Shown in pieces: positions 8,639 to 15,766 of a stretch of DNA of 64,000 bases. The stretch lies in NCBI GenBank assembly GCA_030950365.1, contig JAUZRQ010000001.1, positions 22,591-86,590 of the forward strand, in the 5' to 3' direction. The notes beneath the pieces are model-generated. The model was not told the origin of the DNA. It saw nothing but the letters and a program-made list of their open reading frames with translations, and did not search any database. Each line of letters begins with the position of its first letter. Positions within the stretch are counted from its first letter, which is position 1. Source of the DNA: Candidatus Zhuqueibacterota bacterium (GTDB taxonomy: Bacteria; Zhuqueibacterota; Zhuqueibacteria; Zhuqueibacterales; Geothermadaptataceae). Both the position numbers and the translations under genes were made by a program.

Positions 8639-9486
8639 TGGCCGAGAAAAAACAAAAGTGCGATTGCTCTGGCGGCGCCCCAGGCTGGATGACCACTTTT
8701 GGCGATCTGATGTCCCTTCTTTTAACCTTCTTTATTTTGATTGTATCGTTTTCATCGATACAAGAAGTCGAATTTCAAAAGGCCATAGGCTCCCTGAAGG
8801 GCGCACTTGGGGTGCTTACCTCAAAGCGATCGACCATTATGCTTTCACCTTTGAAGAACATCATGATGAATCTAAATATGTTCGCCATAGTGCGTCCAGA
8901 AATGGAGCGATTGAAAGCCTTGCTGGAAAGCGAAAATTTCAAGAATGCGGTCAAGGTGGAGGAATTGCCCAATGCAATCAAATTTACCCTGCAGGACCAG
9001 ATTTTATTTGATTTGGGGAAGGCGAATTTAAAACCGACGGTTTTCCCGGTTCTATTGGAGATCGCCAAAATCGCCAGAAAAGTGGAAGGAAAGCTACGTA
9101 TCGAAGGCCATACGGATGATTTGCCCATTCGAACGCGAGAATTTCCTTCCAACTGGGAATTATCCAGCATGCGCGCCATTAATGTTTTGCACTATTTTGA
9201 AAACATGGGTATCCCGAGCAACCGCCTTTCCTGTGTTGGATATGCCGATACCCGACCTCTGGTCCCTAATACTTCACCGGAAAATCGTGCCAAAAATCGT
9301 CGTGTGGAAATTTATCTCGAAATTGAAAATAACACATCCGATTGGGAATTGCCGCTAAAAGCCTTTCAGGAAAAGTTTCAACTACCAGAAGCATCGGTGA
9401 TCCGGAAATCGCAAGGGAGTGAAAATCATGGCGGACAAGGAGAAAGACAAAAAAAAGAAGAAGGACGAGGAGGACAAAGAAAGTAA
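8638..9486 (+). CDS. motB: Stator protein MotB (OmpA-like peptidoglycan anchor)
   Basis: The N-terminus has the MotB signature GAPGWMTTFGDLMSLLLTFF, with the ion-binding Asp at about residue 23 at the start of the single transmembrane helix. Residues about 115-235 are an OmpA-like peptidoglycan-binding domain (RIEGHTDDLPIR, NWELSSMRAINVLHYF, NRRVEIYLE). The last 20 residues (Gly/Gln/Lys/Arg-rich) are encoded by DNA that also encodes the start of fliL in another frame, an overlap of 59 bp. The tail is probably dispensable. Confidence 0.96.
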   Translation: MAEKKQKCDCSGGAPGWMTTFGDLMSLLLTFFILIVSFSSIQEVEFQKAIGSLKGALGVLTSKRSTIMLSPLKNIMMNLNMFAIVRPEMERLKALLESENFKNAVKVEELPNAIKFTLQDQILFDLGKANLKPTVFPVLLEIAKIARKVEGKLRIEGHTDDLPIRTREFPSNWELSSMRAINVLHYFENMGIPSNRLSCVGYADTRPLVPNTSPENRAKNRRVEIYLEIENNTSDWELPLKAFQEKFQLPEASVIRKSQGSENHGGQGERQKKEEGRGGQRK

Positions 9487-9955
9487 GCCCAAGTCGGGAG
9501 GAGTGATGAAGACCGTACTGATGATCGGTTTGCCTCTGATGGTGGTGCAAACCGGTGTGGCTTACTTTCTGATTTCCAAACTGGTGAAGGTCCCCCAAGC
9601 CGTTCAACAGGTGGAGGAACCCAAAGAAGAAGAGGCAGAGGAAGAGGAGGGGCCAACTAAACTCTTCGTCATCGAGGATGTCATCATCAATCCGGCCGGT
9701 ACGTCCGGATCGCGGTTTTTAAACAGCACCATTGCGCTGGAATATACCAGTCCCGACCTGGAACAGGAATTGACCGAAAAAGAGGTGCAAATTCGGGATA
9801 TTCTGATCAATATTCTGGCCAGTAAATCCATCCCGGAGCTGGACGGCCCTGAAGACCGTGAGGCCCTGAAACAGGAAATTATAGAAAAGTGCAATGCCTT
9901 TTTGAAAAATGGAACAATAAAACGGGTCTATTTTTCCAATTTTATTATGCAATAA
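9428..9955 (+). CDS. fliL: Flagellar basal-body-associated protein FliL
   Basis: FliL forms a ring around the stator in the inner membrane. The 175-aa product has a strikingly Lys/Glu/Asp-rich cytoplasmic N-terminus (residues 1-23), one transmembrane helix (about 26-46), an acidic linker EEPKEEEAEEEEG and a periplasmic stomatin-like FliL domain with FVIEDVIINPAGTSGSRFLN. The ATG at 9428 was chosen over GTG 9419 because GGGAG lies 9 bp before it. It overlaps the motB 3' end. Confidence 0.93.
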   Translation: MADKEKDKKKKKDEEDKESKPKSGGVMKTVLMIGLPLMVVQTGVAYFLISKLVKVPQAVQQVEEPKEEEAEEEEGPTKLFVIEDVIINPAGTSGSRFLNSTIALEYTSPDLEQELTEKEVQIRDILINILASKSIPELDGPEDREALKQEIIEKCNAFLKNGTIKRVYFSNFIMQ

Positions 9956-9970
9956 ACATCCGGAGCGAGC

Positions 9971-10963
9971 ATGGCAGAGATTCTGTCGCAAAGCGAAATT
10001 GATGCGCTACTTTCGGATATCGAAGCCGGAGACGAACTTGCGGTTTTAGAAACCACTTCCAGCAAGAAGAAGCAGGTCAGTGTTTACGATTTTCGCCATC
10101 CCAAAATCGTTTCCAAGGAACATCTGCGCATTTTACAGATGATTCATGAGCGCTTTGCCAAGCTCGTAGAATCCTATTTGACCACAAGGCTGCGAGCGCT
10201 GGTCGATGCCAAGCTCATCGCCGTTGATCAGGTGACTTATTCGGAATTTATGCTTTCCATGAGCGATCCGAGCTGCATTTACATTATGAAACTGGAAAAC
10301 CTGAACGGCGATGCCATTTTGGAAATAACGTTGCCACTGGTGTTTTACATTATCGATCGGCTATTTGGCGGTGAAGGTAATAGTATCGATAAAATGCGAG
10401 AAATGACGCTCATCGAACAAAAGGTGATCGAAAAGGTAGCTGCTCAGTTTTCGGATGCCTTGAATACGGCGTGGAAGCAGGTGATTCCACTGGATAGCAG
10501 TATTGAGGCATATCAAAGCCGTCCCAGTTTTATTCAGATCGCCGCGCTGGAAGAAATGGTGATTTCGATTTCGTTGGAAATCAATGTTCAGGAAACCACC
10601 GGTTTTCTGAATTTATGTTTTCCATTTCAGGTGCTCGAAGAAGTACTGCCACAAATGACCTCGCAGCAGATGGTGCGTTCACGCATTAAAAAGTCTCCAG
10701 ATGACAAGGAGGTAATCCATTCTCGCATTGTGAAGGCAAACATTCCGGTGCATGTGGAACTGGGCCGGAAGCAAATCACCTTGCGCGAGCTGGTGCAACT
10801 GGAGGTCGGCGATGTACTGAAATTGGACACGCGGGTGACAGACGATCTGCCGATTTTTATTAACAATATTGAGCGATTTCGTGGGAAGCCTGGTTTGTAT
10901 CGTGATAGAGTTGCTCTTAAAATAGTGGGCGTCGAAAAAGAACAAATTGAAATTCTGGATTAG
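9971..10963 (+). CDS. fliM: Flagellar motor switch protein FliM
   Basis: FliM is the middle C-ring protein that binds phospho-CheY. The 330-aa protein starts MAEILSQSEIDALLSDIEAG, the conserved CheY-binding peptide. A CheC-like middle domain (about residues 45-240, including FGGEGNS) follows, then a C-terminal SpoA domain (about 250-325: VHVELGRKQITLRELVQLEVGD). A GGAGCGAGC sequence precedes the ATG. Order fliL-fliM-fliN is standard. No cheY gene is in this window. Confidence 0.96.
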   Translation: MAEILSQSEIDALLSDIEAGDELAVLETTSSKKKQVSVYDFRHPKIVSKEHLRILQMIHERFAKLVESYLTTRLRALVDAKLIAVDQVTYSEFMLSMSDPSCIYIMKLENLNGDAILEITLPLVFYIIDRLFGGEGNSIDKMREMTLIEQKVIEKVAAQFSDALNTAWKQVIPLDSSIEAYQSRPSFIQIAALEEMVISISLEINVQETTGFLNLCFPFQVLEEVLPQMTSQQMVRSRIKKSPDDKEVIHSRIVKANIPVHVELGRKQITLRELVQLEVGDVLKLDTRVTDDLPIFINNIERFRGKPGLYRDRVALKIVGVEKEQIEILD

Positions 10964-10990
10964 CGGAGCGGGTCCAAAAGGAGTGAATCG

Positions 10991-11914
10991 ATGCCAGATA
11001 CGACGATCAACGAAAATGTTCTAACAGCGCTGTACAATATCGAAGCCGCCATCAGTGAGAACTTTAAATCCATGATGGCCAGCGATGCTATGCTCTCCAT
11101 CGAGATGGAGCTGCAGGAAATTAAAACCGCTGACTCCGAAGAGCTGTTGGGCCAATTTAATTCCTCGGTGCAACTATTCCAGTCGACGCTGGAATGGAAT
11201 GACCAGACCGGACGCAACCTGTTCTTGATGCGGGAGGAAGATGCCAATGCGTTGCTGGCCCAGGTCACGGTTCAAAACGAGGCCATCGATTCACTAGACG
11301 TGATTTTCGCGAATTGGAATCTGGCAGCCACGCAATTTTTAGAAGAGAAACTAGGCCAGGCGCCGGCCTTCGGAGAAATAACATCTGAAACCCGGGAATT
11401 GAATAACGACGATCTTCAGCCTGATGAGCTGTGGTCGATTTATCAGATCAAACTGGGGGACAATCAATACGAGATTCACCGAATATGTGCGTCTTTCTGG
11501 CAGGTGATGGCCGAAGCCGCCAACATCGATGTCACCACTGTGGATGATATTGACTCCTCTTCCGTTTCCGGGCTGGACGCCGAGCAGATCGAAGTGGAGA
11601 ATGTCGATTTTGGCAATCTAAACCCGGAGATATCGGAGGATGACAGCATCGGTTCAATTGAGGTGCTGTACGATTTGAAACTTGATCTGGTTGTGGAGCT
11701 GGGACGCACCAAAAAGCCTATCCGCGAAATCCTGGAACTGGCCCGGGGCTCGATTATTGAGCTGGAAAAGTTAGCCGGCGACCCAGTGGAAATTTACGTG
11801 AACGACAAGAAATTGGCCGAAGGCGAGGTGGTGGTAGTGGATGATCATTTTGGCGTTCGAATTACCAATCTTCTTAAACCCGAAGACCGCATCAAGAGCT
11901 TAGGAGAAGCATGA
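10991..11914 (+). CDS. fliN: Motor switch protein FliN with FliY-like N-terminal extension
   Basis: At 307 aa it is about twice the length of enteric FliN. The C-terminal about 85 residues are a SpoA domain (LDLVVELGRTKKPIREILEL ... VVVDDHFGVRITNL), the FliN core. The N-terminal about 200 residues resemble the CheC/FliY-type domain, but neither Asn in the FANWN helix has a Glu three residues before it, so the phosphatase-type E-x2-N pair seems to be lost. An AAGGAG site precedes the ATG, and the stop overlaps fliO as ATGA. FliN forms the base of the C-ring and the export docking site. Confidence 0.9.
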   Translation: MPDTTINENVLTALYNIEAAISENFKSMMASDAMLSIEMELQEIKTADSEELLGQFNSSVQLFQSTLEWNDQTGRNLFLMREEDANALLAQVTVQNEAIDSLDVIFANWNLAATQFLEEKLGQAPAFGEITSETRELNNDDLQPDELWSIYQIKLGDNQYEIHRICASFWQVMAEAANIDVTTVDDIDSSSVSGLDAEQIEVENVDFGNLNPEISEDDSIGSIEVLYDLKLDLVVELGRTKKPIREILELARGSIIELEKLAGDPVEIYVNDKKLAEGEVVVVDDHFGVRITNLLKPEDRIKSLGEA

Positions 11915-12381
11915 AATCCAAATTAAAACAGGGCCTGGCCTGGTTTATTCTTGGCGTTATTGGGTTGGCCGGACTGGTGGTTTATACTCTGGTCGACCCG
12001 GAGGTCATGGCTGGGAAAGCGTTAGTTGGCGAGCCTGCTTTTGCTCCAGGATACGGCTACGGCAAAATGCTATTTGTGCTTTTCGCCATTCTAACGCTTA
12101 TGCTTGGTTTCGCCTGGCTAGGCAAGAAATTCCTGAATGGGCGATTTTTGCAATCGAAACAACAGTGGATTCAAATTCTCGATTCTGCCCTCATTACGCC
12201 AAGGAGCCGCATTGTGGTGGTGCAGGCGCTGGATCGCATTTTAATTTTAGGTGTGACGGAACAGCAAATGAGCGTTCTGGCTGAAATCACCGATCCACAG
12301 ACACTCAAACGCATCGCTTCCGGTTCCCGTACCGATCAACAATCGACCTTTCAACAGTACTTGCATCGATTTAGCCACTAA
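11911..12381 (+). CDS. fliO: Flagellar export assembly protein FliO
   Basis: The 156-aa protein has an N-terminal hydrophobic helix (about residues 10-28), a second at about 50-70 (MLFVLFAILTLMLGFAWLGK), then a small FliO domain with the ITPRSRIVVVQALDRILILGVTEQQM pattern. FliO helps assemble the FliP ring of the export gate. The gene overlaps fliN by the ATGA quartet and is followed 2 bp later by fliP. Family length and order both agree. Confidence 0.9.
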   Translation: MKSKLKQGLAWFILGVIGLAGLVVYTLVDPEVMAGKALVGEPAFAPGYGYGKMLFVLFAILTLMLGFAWLGKKFLNGRFLQSKQQWIQILDSALITPRSRIVVVQALDRILILGVTEQQMSVLAEITDPQTLKRIASGSRTDQQSTFQQYLHRFSH

Positions 12382-12383
12382 CC

Positions 12384-13163
12384 TTGACAGAAATTATGAT
12401 AGCTTTCCTGAAAAAAAACAGCGTCATCGCAGCGCTGCTTCTTGTATTTTGTGTGCTCATAGTGGGACAGCCGGCGCTGGCGCAACAGCCCGCTCCTAAA
12501 GTTTCCATTACGGTGGACAACAGCGGTTCACCACGTGATGTAGCCTTGGGCCTTGAATTGCTGTTTATGTTCACCGTTCTTGCGCTGGCTCCTTCCATTT
12601 TGATTATGATGACTTCATTTACGCGTATCATCATTGTCCTGAGTTTCTTGAAGCAAGCGCTTGGATTGCAGCAGATGCCTCCCAATCAGATGATGATCGG
12701 ACTGTCTCTATTTTTGACCTTTTTCGTTATGCAACCAGTATTCGATCAAATCAATCAGGATGCGTTTCAGCCATATATTAATGAAAAAATTTCCAGCCGT
12801 GAGGCCCTGGAAAAGGGGATGGCACCCTTAAGGGAGTTCATGTTCAAGCAAACCCGAGAAAAGGACCTGGCGCTGTTCGTACGGCTGGCCAAAGTAGAGC
12901 GACCCAACACCGTGGAAGATGTGCCGACCCATGTACTCATTCCTGCATTTATTATTTCTGAACTGCGGCTGGCGTTTCAAATCGGCTTTTTGCTGTACAT
13001 TCCGTTTTTGATGATTGACATGATCGTGGCCTCGGTGCTGATGAGCATGGGCATGCTCATGCTGCCGCCTATTATGATTTCACTGCCGTTTAAATTATTG
13101 TTGTTCGTGCTGGTGGATGGTTGGTATCTAGTTATTGGATCGGTGATTGACAGCATCAGATAA
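12384..13163 (+). CDS. fliP: Export gate protein FliP
   Basis: FliP forms the pentameric core of the export pore. The 259-aa product has a cleavable-type signal peptide (Lys-rich start, hydrophobic run, ALAQQ) and then the FliP helices, with ALAPSILIMMTSFTRIIIVLSF, QMPPNQMMIGLSLFLTFFVM and the closing GMLMLPPIMISLPFKLLLFV. The start is either TTG 12384 or ATG 12396; neither has an obvious Shine-Dalgarno, and coupling to fliO translation is likely. fliQ follows 9 bp after the stop. Confidence 0.95.
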   Translation: MTEIMIAFLKKNSVIAALLLVFCVLIVGQPALAQQPAPKVSITVDNSGSPRDVALGLELLFMFTVLALAPSILIMMTSFTRIIIVLSFLKQALGLQQMPPNQMMIGLSLFLTFFVMQPVFDQINQDAFQPYINEKISSREALEKGMAPLREFMFKQTREKDLALFVRLAKVERPNTVEDVPTHVLIPAFIISELRLAFQIGFLLYIPFLMIDMIVASVLMSMGMLMLPPIMISLPFKLLLFVLVDGWYLVIGSVIDSIR

Positions 13164-13172
13164 GGAGAAATC

Positions 13173-13439
13173 ATGACCCAGGAACTCGTGCTTTCCCTAA
13201 TGAAAAATGCGTTGTGGACAGGCTTGATGGTCGCCGGACCGATCCTGCTGCTCGGCCTGATTACAGGCTTGATTATCGGTATTTTTCAAGCCGTGACCCA
13301 AATTCAGGAAATGACTCTAACGTTCATTCCTAAAATCTTGGTGGTTGCCCTGGCCATGGCGCTATTTTTGCCATGGATGTTGAATACCATTCTGGATTTC
13401 ACCCGCGAGATTTTCAATCTGATCGCTACCATCCGCTGA
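13173..13439 (+). CDS. fliQ: Export gate protein FliQ
   Basis: An 88-aa protein with two transmembrane helices (about residues 15-38 and 50-75). It matches the FliQ pattern ALWTGLMVAGPILLLGLITG, then GIFQAVTQIQEMTLTFIPK, then the second helix ending in the motif LPWML. AAGGAG lies 6 bp before the ATG. FliQ packs around the FliP/FliR gate. Normally fliR follows immediately; here 460 bp of non-coding sequence intervene. Confidence 0.95.
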   Translation: MTQELVLSLMKNALWTGLMVAGPILLLGLITGLIIGIFQAVTQIQEMTLTFIPKILVVALAMALFLPWMLNTILDFTREIFNLIATIR

Positions 13440-13612
13440 AACCAACCGTGATGTGTATTAACGGCATCCGCATGCCGGCTTCCTATCCACTTAAATCCCC
13501 TGCTATGCGATTGCGGCAATTTTTGTCCATCGGCAATGCCGGATACCGGAAAGGTCGGAATGCCGGGGACAATGTCTATATGTTTACATATTTCAAGAGT
13601 TTTATTTGGGCA

Positions 13613-13640
13613 TAAAGAATCCGGTAATTTTAGCCGATTC
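13613..13640 (+). promoter_or_regulatory. Sigma-28 (FliA)-type promoter in fliQ-fliR gap
   Basis: TAAAGAAT begins at 13613 and GCCGATTC at 13633: TAAA-N16-GCCGAT. The enteric consensus is TAAA-N15-GCCGATAA, so only the spacing (+1) and the last two bases differ. The promoter after fliA at 21048 uses the same 16-base spacing. Confidence 0.65.
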
Positions 13641-13647
13641 TCTATAT

Positions 13648-13765
13648 AGATAAAAATATTCTAAATAGGCAGGCTTGACCTGTCCGCGGCAATCTTTGCC
13701 CAGCGATTTTGGTGCCATTATCACTCACCTTTATTTTAACCAACCGCCAAAGATTTTGGCTTTTT
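13648..13765 (+). ncRNA. Candidate sigma-28-dependent small RNA
   Basis: The start is inferred as about 8 bases beyond the -10 element and the end is the terminator U-run, giving roughly 118 nt. It can form a GGCAGG/CCTGTCC hairpin (13668-13684), a GGCAA/TTGCC hairpin (13688-13700), a weaker GGTG/CACC pairing (13711-13729) and the terminator hairpin. There is no good open frame with a ribosome site on this strand. Function is unknown; alternatively it is the leader of fliR with an attenuator. Confidence 0.4.
13746..13765 (+). terminator. Intrinsic terminator upstream of fliR
   Basis: GCCAAA (13746-13751), loop GAT, TTTGGC (13755-13760), then TTTTT. A short but textbook hairpin with U-run, 135 bp before fliR. 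Confidence 0.6.
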
Positions 13766-13899
13766 AAAAAACAAGAGGTTATACTGTTACTGAAACATCA
13801 ATCCATCTACCGATTTTTGGCATATCCATTGCTTTCTTTCCAGTGTACTTAGCCCTCTGAAATTCCATAATAACTGCGAGCGACCCAGTATATCCTCCG

Positions 13900-14673
13900 A
13901 TGATCGATCTTTTTTTAATCAAAGCTGAGACGTTTTTACTGGTTTTGGTGCGTATTTTGAGCTTTCTGGCGGTGGCGCCCTTTTTCGGACATCGCGGCTT
14001 TCCCATGTTGATGCGTACGGCTTTGGCGCTGGTGCTGTCGTTCCTGGTGTTTCCCAACGTTGCCGCGCCGTCAGCCACCAGTCAGAGTGCTCTGGATTAT
14101 GCAATTCTGGTGGGAAAAGAGGTCGCCGTCGGGCTTATTCTTGGTTTTATTAGTCAGTTTATTTTCTGGGGCGTCCGGTTTGGCGGTCAGATTCTGAGTT
14201 TTTTAATGGGCTTTTCTCTCGTTACCACCATTGCCCCGGATACTCGGGAACAGATTTCAATCATTGGCACATTTCAATGGCTGTTTGCTATCACCGTGTT
14301 TTTATTGTTAGATGGCCATTTTCTTCTCATCGAAGCGTTGGTCAAGTCGTTTCAGATTGTGCCCCTGGTGGAGGCCAAATTTTCATCCCGACTGGTTGCT
14401 CACACCGCTAAATTGAGCGCAGGGGTCTTCGTCATTGCGGTGCAAATGAGCGCACCGGTGCTGGTGACGATTTTCATGACAAATATTTCGCTGGCCATGC
14501 TGGCCCGTATGATGCCACAGATGAACGTGTTCATCGTTGGTTTTCCTCTGACCATCTCCATTGGTTTTATTACGATGATCATTGTTACGCCCGTGTTTAT
14601 TGTGCTAGTTCAGCACTTGCTGGGAGATCTACGCGAGAGCATAGCAATTATTTTGCGATTGTTGGGAGAATAG
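13900..14673 (+). CDS. fliR: Export gate protein FliR
   Basis: FliR completes the FliPQR export gate in the inner membrane. The 257-aa protein begins MIDLFLIKAETFLLVLVRIL, then VAPFFGHRGFPMLMRTALAL, and has about six hydrophobic segments, as the family does; the C-terminal VQHLLGDLRESIAIILRLL region is also typical. No clear Shine-Dalgarno precedes ATG 13900, which is odd compared with neighbours and consistent with the upstream gap being foreign. flhB starts 3 bp after its stop. Confidence 0.94.
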   Translation: MIDLFLIKAETFLLVLVRILSFLAVAPFFGHRGFPMLMRTALALVLSFLVFPNVAAPSATSQSALDYAILVGKEVAVGLILGFISQFIFWGVRFGGQILSFLMGFSLVTTIAPDTREQISIIGTFQWLFAITVFLLLDGHFLLIEALVKSFQIVPLVEAKFSSRLVAHTAKLSAGVFVIAVQMSAPVLVTIFMTNISLAMLARMMPQMNVFIVGFPLTISIGFITMIIVTPVFIVLVQHLLGDLRESIAIILRLLGE

Positions 14674-14676
14674 CAT

Positions 14677-15756
14677 ATGCCGGAAAACACCAGCGGCCAG
14701 GAGAAAACAGAAGCCCCATCGGCGCGAAAGCGGGAGGAAGCACGCAGACAGGGCCAGGTGGCCAAGAGTGTGGAAGTAAATACGGCGTTGGTGCTGCTGG
14801 CCGGTACAGCATTTTTCTTTTTTGCCGGTCGCGGTTTGCTGACCCAAATCATGGTGTTCTGGAAGGAGCATTTTCAGCAGGTGGTGCTATTACCAGTTAA
14901 CCAGGAAGACTTGTTTGCGCTAATCAGTAGCCTGGGACTGAAAATCCTGTACATTCTCGGGCCGTTTCTGCTGCTGGTGAGTCTGGTCGGGCTGGCCTCC
15001 AATCTGGCGCAGGTAGGATTTATGTGGTCCACAGAAGCGTTGGCGCCGAAATTTGAAAAACTCAATATTATCGCCGGTTTTAAGCGCTTGGTGTCTCCGC
15101 GGTCGTTGGTGGAGTTGCTGAAGGGCCTTCTTAAGTTGACGATCATCGGCCTGGTCATTTATGTAACGCTGCATGGCAAAATCGAGCTGTTCTTTCAAAT
15201 GATGCAGGAGTCGGTCGGTCATATTTTGCAATTTTTAGCACGCACCGCTGGAGAAGTGATGTTCAAAGTAGCGTTGGCATTGCTGCTACTGGCCGTCGCC
15301 GACTATGGTTATCAGCGCTGGGAATTTGAAAAGAATTTGCGCATGACCAAAGAAGAAGCCAAAGAAGAACAAAAAATGGTCGAAGGCAATCCGCAAATCA
15401 AAGCCCGAATTCGCGAAGTGCAGCGTTCGGCTGCCCGCAGGCGCATGATGGCGAAGGTGCCAGAAGCGGATGTGGTGATTACCAACCCGATTCACTATGC
15501 GGTGGCCCTGAAGTATGAACCAGGAGAGTACGCTGCACCGATTATCGTGGCTAAAGGGGAGCGCAAGATCGCCCAGCGTATCAAGGCCATTGCTGAAGAA
15601 CATGGCGTGCCCATTTACGAAGATCCGCCCTTGGCGCAATTGCTGTTCAAACGCGGTGAAGTCGGACAGGAAATTCCCATCGATGCCTATCAGGCGGTGG
15701 CAGAAATTCTGTCCTATATCTACATGATGCGCAATCAGAAACCAAATCTAAATTAG
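14677..15756 (+). CDS. flhB: Export switch protein FlhB
   Basis: FlhB controls export substrate specificity. The 359-aa protein has the N-terminal signature SGQEKTEAPSARKREEARRQ, four transmembrane helices up to about residue 220, a charged linker and the cytoplasmic FlhB-C domain. The self-cleavage motif, normally NPTH, reads NPIH here (codons at about 15484-15495). FliK in this window would be its partner in the hook-to-filament switch. ATG at 14677 is followed after the stop (15756) by flhA 10 bp later. Confidence 0.96.
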   Translation: MPENTSGQEKTEAPSARKREEARRQGQVAKSVEVNTALVLLAGTAFFFFAGRGLLTQIMVFWKEHFQQVVLLPVNQEDLFALISSLGLKILYILGPFLLLVSLVGLASNLAQVGFMWSTEALAPKFEKLNIIAGFKRLVSPRSLVELLKGLLKLTIIGLVIYVTLHGKIELFFQMMQESVGHILQFLARTAGEVMFKVALALLLLAVADYGYQRWEFEKNLRMTKEEAKEEQKMVEGNPQIKARIREVQRSAARRRMMAKVPEADVVITNPIHYAVALKYEPGEYAAPIIVAKGERKIAQRIKAIAEEHGVPIYEDPPLAQLLFKRGEVGQEIPIDAYQAVAEILSYIYMMRNQKPNLN

Positions 15757-15766
15757 CTGAGGACCC

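Larger units (their letters stand above)
13440..13899 (+). other. 460-bp non-coding gap between fliQ and fliR
   Basis: No convincing protein gene lies here. It breaks an otherwise tight export-gate operon. The left part (13440-13590) is GC-richer and contains repeats of the motif ATGCCGG; the right part (13600-13890) is AT-rich. Inside are a sigma-28-like promoter, a series of small hairpins and an intrinsic terminator, described separately. On the minus strand, two very short frames with ribosome-like sites exist, but neither resembles a known protein. It may be a small non-autonomous insertion or an RNA gene. Confidence 0.6.

Noticed and set aside
13373..13615. 80-codon plus-strand frame across the fliQ end and the fliQ-fliR gap
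   Set aside because: Its start lies inside fliQ and its sequence has no family resemblance. The gap is treated as non-coding.
13779..14078. 99-codon minus-strand frame near fliR
   Set aside because: Most of it is antisense to fliR. Only the last about 40 codons lie in the gap, and these match nothing I know.
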